From Methyloversatilis sp. (GTDB taxonomy: Bacteria > Pseudomonadota > Gammaproteobacteria > Burkholderiales > Rhodocyclaceae): a stretch of 47,899 bases of DNA. This document shows positions 43,239 through 47,899 of the stretch, piece by piece. A program made the translations under genes and the position numbers. The DNA lies in NCBI RefSeq assembly GCF_030696805.1, contig NZ_JAUYRO010000068.1:1-47899 (forward strand), given 5' to 3'. The notes beneath the pieces are model-generated. The model had not been told where the DNA came from. It did no database searches and saw nothing but the letters and a program-made list of their open reading frames with translations. Numbering within the stretch: the stretch's first letter is position 1; the number at the start of each line of letters is the position of its first letter.

Positions 43239-45044
43239 ATGGATCTGCAAACAACCATCTACATCGGTGTCGGCCTGAGCTTCGCGCTCTACATCGGCAT
43301 CGCCATCTGGGCTCGTGCAGGATCGACGAGCGAGTTCTACGCTGCCGGCGGCAGCGTGCACCCGGTCACCAACGGCATGGCGACCGCAGCCGACTGGATG
43401 TCGGCGGCATCGTTCATTTCGATGGCCGGCCTGATTTCCAACATGGGTTACGGCGGCGGCCTGTTCCTGATGGGCTGGACCGGCGGTTACGTGCTGCTGG
43501 CGATGTTGCTGGCCCCTTACCTGCGCAAGTTCGGCAAGTTCACGGTGCCGCAGTTCATCGGCGACCGCTTCTACTCGAAGTCGGCCTCGATGGTGGCGGT
43601 GATCTGCCTGCTGACCGCATCGATCACCTACATCATCGGCCAGATGACCGGCGTGGGCGTGGCGTTCTCGCGCTTCCTCGGCGTGTCGTCCGAAGTGGGC
43701 ATCTATGTCGGCATGGGCATCGTGTTCCTGTACGCCGTGTTCGGCGGCATGAAGGGCATCACCTACACGCAGGTTGCGCAGTACATCGTGCTGATCCTGG
43801 CCTACACGGTGCCGGCCATCTTCATTTCGCTGCAGCTCACCGGCATGCCGCTCCCGCAACTGGGTCTGGGTTCGAACATGGTGGGTACCGATGTGTCGCT
43901 GCTGAGCAAGCTCGACATGGTCGTGACCGATCTGGGCTTTGGCCAATACACCACGACCACGGCGGGCTCCACGCTCAACATGTTCGTGTACACGCTGTCG
44001 CTGATGATCGGTACCGCCGGTCTGCCGCACGTGATCATGCGATTCTTCACCGTTCCGACGGTCAAGGACGCACGCAGCTCGGCCGGTTGGGCGCTGGTGT
44101 TCATCGCCATCCTCTACACGACCGCACCGGCCGTGGCAGCCATGGCCAAGCTCAACCTGCACGGCACGGTGAATACTGCGGTCGTCACGGGCGGCGACCT
44201 GTACGCCGAAGAGTCCAGCATCAAGGCCGAAGATCGTCCGGACTGGATGAAGCGCTGGGAAAAGACCGGTCTGTTGAAGTTCGAAGACAAGAACGGCGAC
44301 GGTCGCATCCAGTACTACAACGACAAGACGAAGAGCGAAGAAGCTGCAGCGAAGGCCGAAGCGGCCGGCTGGAAGGGCAACGAGCTGACGGTGAACGCCG
44401 ACATCATCGTGCTGGCCAATCCGGAAATCGCGCTGCTGCCCAACTGGGTGATTGCGCTGGTGGCTGCGGGTGGTCTGGCTGCGGCGCTGTCGACCGCCGC
44501 CGGCCTGCTGATGGCCATTTCGTCCGCCGTGTCGCACGATCTGATCAAGAACATCTTCGTTCCTGACATCAGCGAGAAGAACGAGCTGCTGGCCGGCAAG
44601 ATCGCCATGGCGGTTGCCATCGTGATCTCGGGCTGGCTCGGTCTGAACCCACCCGGGTTCGCGGCTGGTACGGTGGCGCTGGCTTTCGGTATCGCGGCGT
44701 CGTCGCTGTTCCCGGCCATCATGATGGGTATCTTCTCCAAGAAGATGAACAAGGAAGGCGCCATTGCCGGCATGCTGGCAGGTCTGGCCGTCACGCTGTT
44801 CTACGTGTTTGCGCACAAGGGCATCTTCTTCGTGAAGGGCACCGAGTTCGTCGACATGATCGGCGGCGCCAACAGCTTCTTCGGCATCACGCCGGAAGCC
44901 TTCGGTGCGATCGGGGCGCTGGTGAACTTCATCGTCGCCTTCCTGGTGGACAAGGTGACCAAGGAGCCGCCGGAGCACATCCAGCACATGGTCGAAGCCG
45001 TGCGCATTCCGCGCGGTTCCAAGGCGGTGGACGGCGCGCACTGA
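43239..45044 (+). CDS. Sodium:solute symporter, acetate permease-like, with EF-hand-like loop
   Basis: A 601-residue symporter of the SSS family, VC_2705-like group. About 13 membrane helices are visible, beginning TTIYIGVGLSFALYIGIAIWA. The core motif AADWMSAASFISMAGLIS and the later AAGGLAAALSTAAGLLMAISSAVSHDL are typical of acetate permeases. A soluble loop of about 80 residues near 320-400 contains DKNGDGRIQ (Asp350, Asn352, Asp354), the pattern of a calcium-binding loop. The ATG at 43239 is used because it follows the DUF4212 stop by four bases. Acetate or a similar short carboxylate is the likely substrate, coupled to sodium. Confidence 0.94.
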   Translation: MDLQTTIYIGVGLSFALYIGIAIWARAGSTSEFYAAGGSVHPVTNGMATAADWMSAASFISMAGLISNMGYGGGLFLMGWTGGYVLLAMLLAPYLRKFGKFTVPQFIGDRFYSKSASMVAVICLLTASITYIIGQMTGVGVAFSRFLGVSSEVGIYVGMGIVFLYAVFGGMKGITYTQVAQYIVLILAYTVPAIFISLQLTGMPLPQLGLGSNMVGTDVSLLSKLDMVVTDLGFGQYTTTTAGSTLNMFVYTLSLMIGTAGLPHVIMRFFTVPTVKDARSSAGWALVFIAILYTTAPAVAAMAKLNLHGTVNTAVVTGGDLYAEESSIKAEDRPDWMKRWEKTGLLKFEDKNGDGRIQYYNDKTKSEEAAAKAEAAGWKGNELTVNADIIVLANPEIALLPNWVIALVAAGGLAAALSTAAGLLMAISSAVSHDLIKNIFVPDISEKNELLAGKIAMAVAIVISGWLGLNPPGFAAGTVALAFGIAASSLFPAIMMGIFSKKMNKEGAIAGMLAGLAVTLFYVFAHKGIFFVKGTEFVDMIGGANSFFGITPEAFGAIGALVNFIVAFLVDKVTKEPPEHIQHMVEAVRIPRGSKAVDGAH

Positions 45045-45104
45045 GCACGCGGTTCATGCTGACCGGACCATCGGCCCGCCGCGCGGACTGATGGTTTAAT
45101 GTGA

Positions 45105-45138
45105 GGCCTCGCCGGTCCTGCCGGCGGGGCCTTTTTTC
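45105..45138 (+). terminator. Rho-independent terminator after the symporter gene
   Basis: GGCCTCGCCGG pairs with CCGGCGGGGCC over 11 bp (one G-T pair) around TCCTG, and is followed by six T. It begins about 60 bases after the symporter stop codon. Confidence 0.9.
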
Positions 45139-45188
45139 TCCCGCATCCGCCGCGCAGATCTGCCGGCGGAGCAGGTCAGGAGCCCGAC

Positions 45189-45542
45189 ATGGTTTTCGAC
45201 ATCAGCGTCGCAATGACGTGGATATTGTTTCTCGCGCTGTTCCCGATGGCCTTCTTCTGGCTGCGCCGTGCCTGGCGCATCATGGTGAAGCGCGATTTCT
45301 CCGAAGTGGCGATCAAGCGTGGCGAGCCGCCGGCCGACGCGGCGCGCTGGGCACCCTATGAAATGACGATCAATCTGGTGGCCGGCATCGTGGTGGTGTT
45401 CGTCATCCTCGGCGTGGTCAGCGGTTCGCTCGAGTATGAAGTCTGGTCGGCCATCGCCGGCTCGACCATCTGGTGCAAGTTCTTCGCCAGCTTTGCGCTG
45501 AGCCGGCACGCCCATCTGCAGACCGGCAAGAAGACGGCCTGA
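45189..45542 (+). CDS. Small membrane protein of unknown function
   Basis: A 117-residue protein with hydrophobic segments at about residues 6-26 and 61-82 and a third, weaker one at 88-104. The loop after the first helix is basic (RRAWRIMVKRDFSEVAIKRGEPP). AGGAG precedes the ATG. I do not recognise a family. It is followed 13 bases later by another tiny membrane gene and then the symporter-kinase gene on the same strand, so it is probably part of the same signalling or acetate-response unit. Confidence 0.82.
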   Translation: MVFDISVAMTWILFLALFPMAFFWLRRAWRIMVKRDFSEVAIKRGEPPADAARWAPYEMTINLVAGIVVVFVILGVVSGSLEYEVWSAIAGSTIWCKFFASFALSRHAHLQTGKKTA

Positions 45543-45555
45543 GGCGGAGACGTCC

Positions 45556-45753
45556 GTGACGGTCTCGCTTCGCACCCAGCGCCTTCTGGCCTTGTTCGCA
45601 GCGGCGCTGCTGCTGTTCAACTTCCCGCTGCTCGCGCTGTGGGACCGTGACGCGACGCTGCTCGGCCTGCCGTTGTTCCCGGCCGCGCTGTTCGTCGTGT
45701 GGGGCGCGCTGATCGCGCTGCTCGGCTGGATCATCGAACGTCCGGAGCGCTGA
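45556..45753 (+). CDS. Very small two-helix membrane protein
   Basis: A 65-residue protein starting at GTG 45556, with GGAG at 45546-45549. It has two hydrophobic segments (residues about 9-28 and 41-59) and a charged end (IIERPER). The short spacing, GGAG sites and position between two genes on the same strand support a real gene despite the size. The kinase gene begins two bases after its stop codon. No family is recognised. Confidence 0.72.
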   Translation: MTVSLRTQRLLALFAAALLLFNFPLLALWDRDATLLGLPLFPAALFVVWGALIALLGWIIERPER

Positions 45754-45755
45754 CC

Positions 45756-47899
45756 GTGCTGTCCGCCCCGCTGCTCGTCGGCACCTCATTCGCCTACCTG
45801 CTGGTGCTGTTCGCCATCGCCTGGTACGGCGACCATCGGGCTCGGCAGGGGCGCTCGGTGATCGGCAACGCCTGGGTGTACGCCCTGTCGATGGCCGTTT
45901 ATTGCACTGCCTGGACCTACTTCGGCAGCGTCGGGCGCGCCTCGACCTCGGGTGTGTGGTTCCTGCCCATCTACCTCGGGCCGACGCTGGCGATGGTGCT
46001 GGCGTGGATGGTGGTGCGCAAGATGATCCGCATCGCCCGCACCTACCGCATCACCTCGATCGCCGACTTCGTCGCCAGCCGCTACGGCAAGAGCCCCTTG
46101 CTGGCCGGGCTGGTGACACTGATCACCGTGGTCGGCATCGTTCCCTACATCGCACTGCAGTTGAAGGCGGTCTCCAGTGGCTACGCCGTCCTTACCGCGA
46201 TGCCGGGAGAGAGCGCCGCCGGGGCGGCGCAATGGTGGCGCGACAGCACGCTGTACGTCGCCCTCGCGCTGGCCGGCTTCACCATGGTGTTCGGCACGCG
46301 CCACCTCGACACCACCGAGCGGCACGAGGGCATGGTGGCCGCCATTGCGTTTGAATCGGTGGTCAAGCTGGTGGCTTTCCTGATGGTCGGGTTTTTTGTG
46401 GTGTATGGCCTGTTCGATGGCCTGGGCGACCTGTTCGCCCGTGCCCAGGCCGTGCCCGAACTGCAGCAGTTGCTGCGCCTGGAACAGGGCGGGCAGTTTG
46501 CCTGGGCGCAGTGGTTCGGGCTGATGCTGCTGTCGATGTTTTCGGTGGTGTTTCTGCCCCGCCAGTTTCAGGTGATGGTGGTGGAAAACGTGCGCGAAGA
46601 CCACCTGCGCCGCGCGGTCTGGGTGTTTCCGCTCTACCTGCTGCTCATCAATCTGTTTGTGCTGCCCATTGCCTTGGGCGGCCTGCTGTATTTCGGGCCG
46701 GGGCAGGCCAACGCCGAAAACTTCGTGCTGTCGCTGCCGCTGGCGGCCGGTCAGCACGCGCTGGCGCTGTTTGCCTTTGTCGGGGGGCTGTCGGCGGCCA
46801 CGGGCATGGTCATCGTGGAGACCGTGGCGGTCTCCACCATGGTCAGCAACGAGCTGGTGCTGCCCCTGCTGCTGCGCTGGCGCCACCTGCGCAGCAGCGG
46901 CGGGCAGGACTTGACGCGCATTTTGCTGGGCATCCGGCGTGCGGCCATCTTGGGCGTGCTGGTGCTGGGCTATGTGTATTTTCATCTGGCGGGCGAGGCG
47001 TATGCGCTGGTCAGCATCGGGCTCATCAGCTTTGCCGCCGTGGCGCAGTTCGCCCCGGTGGTGCTGGGCGGCATGTACTGGAAGGGCGGAACCCGCCTGG
47101 GCGCGCTGGCAGGCCTGCTGGCAGGCTTTTTGATGTGGGCCTACACCCTCATGCTGCCGTCGATTGCCAAGTCGGGCTGGATCGACATGGGGTTTATTGC
47201 CCACGGCCCCTGGGGCCTGGCCTGGCTGCGGCCCGAGCAGTTGCTGGGCCTGCAGGGGTTCGATGGCCTCACGCATTCGCTGTTCTGGAGCATGCTGCTC
47301 AATGTGGTGGCCTATGTCGGGGTGTCGCTGTGGCGCGCGCCCTCGGGCCGCGAGGCCAGCCAGGCACTGCTGTTTGTGGATGTGTTTCAGCGCACGTCTG
47401 GCTCCAGCCCGGTGTTCTGGCGCGGGCGGGCCAACACGCAAGACCTGCTGCGCCTGTGCGAGCGTTTTCTCGGCGCCGCCAAGGCGCAGGCGCTGCTCGA
47501 CGGCTATGCGCAAAGCCTGGGCGTGCGCAACGCACAGGCGCTGCGGCCCGACGCCCGGCTAGTGCAGTTTGTCGAAACCCAACTGGCCGGGGCCGTGGGC
47601 AGTGCATCGGCCCGTGCGCTGGTGGCCTCGGTGGCCGAGGAAGAAACGCTCTCGCCCGAAGACGTGCTGCGCATTCTCGACGAGGCCTCGCAGATTCGTG
47701 CCTATTCGCGCGCGCTGGAGGGCAAGTCGCGCTCGCTGGAGCAGGCCACGGCCGAGCTGCGCGCCGCCAACGAGCAGTTGCAAAGCCTCGACCGCCTCAA
47801 GGACGACTTCATGTCGTCTGTGACGCACGAACTGCGCACGCCGCTCACGTCCATCCGTGCGCTGGCCGAAATGCTGCGCGATGACCCCAAGATTGAGCT
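45756..47899 (+). CDS. Symporter-sensor histidine kinase, CrbS/CbrA-like (partial, runs off window)
   Basis: The frame opens at GTG 45756 (GGAG at 45744-45747) and is still open at the window edge: 714 codons and two bases. Residues about 1-480 form an SSS-type membrane domain with roughly 13 helices ([45 protein letters not shown]). A STAC-like segment follows (about 535-610, [26 protein letters not shown]), then a coiled coil and a HisKA domain with the phosphorylated His691 in [11 protein letters not shown]. The ATPase domain lies beyond the window. Kinases of this build (CrbS, CbrA) govern acetate and carbon use with a LuxR- or NtrC-type partner, expected just to the right. Nearby acetate-type symporter genes fit. 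Codon use changes near 46340: about seven Phe codons before it are all TTC, while after it TTT outnumbers TTC about 19 to 11. Confidence 0.9.
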   Translation, partial: MLSAPLLVGTSFAYLLVLFAIAWYGDHRARQGRSVIGNAWVYALSMAVYCTAWTYFGSVGRASTSGVWFLPIYLGPTLAMVLAWMVVRKMIRIARTYRITSIADFVASRYGKSPLLAGLVTLITVVGIVPYIALQLKAVSSGYAVLTAMPGESAAGAAQWWRDSTLYVALALAGFTMVFGTRHLDTTERHEGMVAAIAFESVVKLVAFLMVGFFVVYGLFDGLGDLFARAQAVPELQQLLRLEQGGQFAWAQWFGLMLLSMFSVVFLPRQFQVMVVENVREDHLRRAVWVFPLYLLLINLFVLPIALGGLLYFGPGQANAENFVLSLPLAAGQHALALFAFVGGLSAATGMVIVETVAVSTMVSNELVLPLLLRWRHLRSSGGQDLTRILLGIRRAAILGVLVLGYVYFHLAGEAYALVSIGLISFAAVAQFAPVVLGGMYWKGGTRLGALAGLLAGFLMWAYTLMLPSIAKSGWIDMGFIAHGPWGLAWLRPEQLLGLQGFDGLTHSLFWSMLLNVVAYVGVSLWRAPSGREASQALLFVDVFQRTSGSSPVFWRGRANTQDLLRLCERFLGAAKAQALLDGYAQSLGVRNAQALRPDARLVQFVETQLAGAVGSASARALVASVAEEETLSPEDVLRILDEASQIRAYSRALEGKSRSLEQATAELRAANEQLQSLDRLKDDFMSSVTHELRTPLTSIRALAEMLRDDPKIE

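Noticed and set aside
46511-47884. 457-codon plus-strand frame near the right end
   Set aside because: It is an out-of-frame shadow of the symporter-kinase gene, whose true frame is open to the window edge and contains the HisKA motif.

Overview
The window is GC-rich chromosomal DNA that reads as a betaproteobacterium, probably of the Rhodocyclales (Methyloversatilis/Zoogloea-like). This is inferred from the complete ybgC-tolQRAB-pal-cpoB-queC operon, the Coq7 ubiquinone hydroxylase, two PEP-CTERM (exosortase-sorted) proteins, the DUF4212 plus acetate-type symporter pair, and NTTC/GTG-rich codon use. No rRNA, CRISPR array, intact insertion sequence or integrase is visible.

Layout. 1-3.9 kb: REP-like repeats, a two-subunit molybdenum hydroxylase (isoquinoline 1-oxidoreductase type) and a divergent LysR regulator. 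3.9-7.8 kb: aliphatic amidase AmiE followed, with overlapping reading frames, by a CbbQ/NorQ-type MoxR ATPase and a NorD/CbbO-type VWA protein. 7.8-10.9 kb: an orphan VirD4/TraG-like coupling ATPase plus a coiled-coil protein. 10.9-19.7 kb: a SulP transporter, a PEP-CTERM spherulin-4-like protein, a GAF-PAS-GGDEF-EAL protein, a GDT1/UPF0016 exporter, a DCC-COQ7 fusion and an AttH-like lipocalin. 19.7-29.1 kb: five glycosyltransferases, including two paralogous pairs, around a PEP-CTERM gene with a sigma-54-type promoter, together with fpr and a CBS-domain gene. 29.1-38.9 kb: ilvD, an EamA exporter, the Tol-Pal operon, queC and a YeeE/YedE transporter. 39.0-39.3 kb: two tRNA-Lys genes with a near-consensus promoter and a strong terminator. 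39.3-40.98 kb: an AT-richer accessory patch carrying an unknown membrane/GAF-like protein and an overlapping 56-residue protein. 41.0-47.9 kb: a K+/H+ antiporter, then an acetate-type uptake module (DUF4212, SSS symporter), two small membrane proteins and a CrbS/CbrA-like symporter-histidine kinase that runs off the end of the window.

The strongest candidates for undescribed biology are the two-gene patch behind the tRNA-Lys pair, the amidase-MoxR-VWA module, the orphan coupling protein with a long inserted region, and the DCC-COQ7 fusion. Many long ORFs in this GC-rich sequence are antisense shadows. The terminal histidine kinase is open to the window edge, and its codon use changes sharply part-way through.
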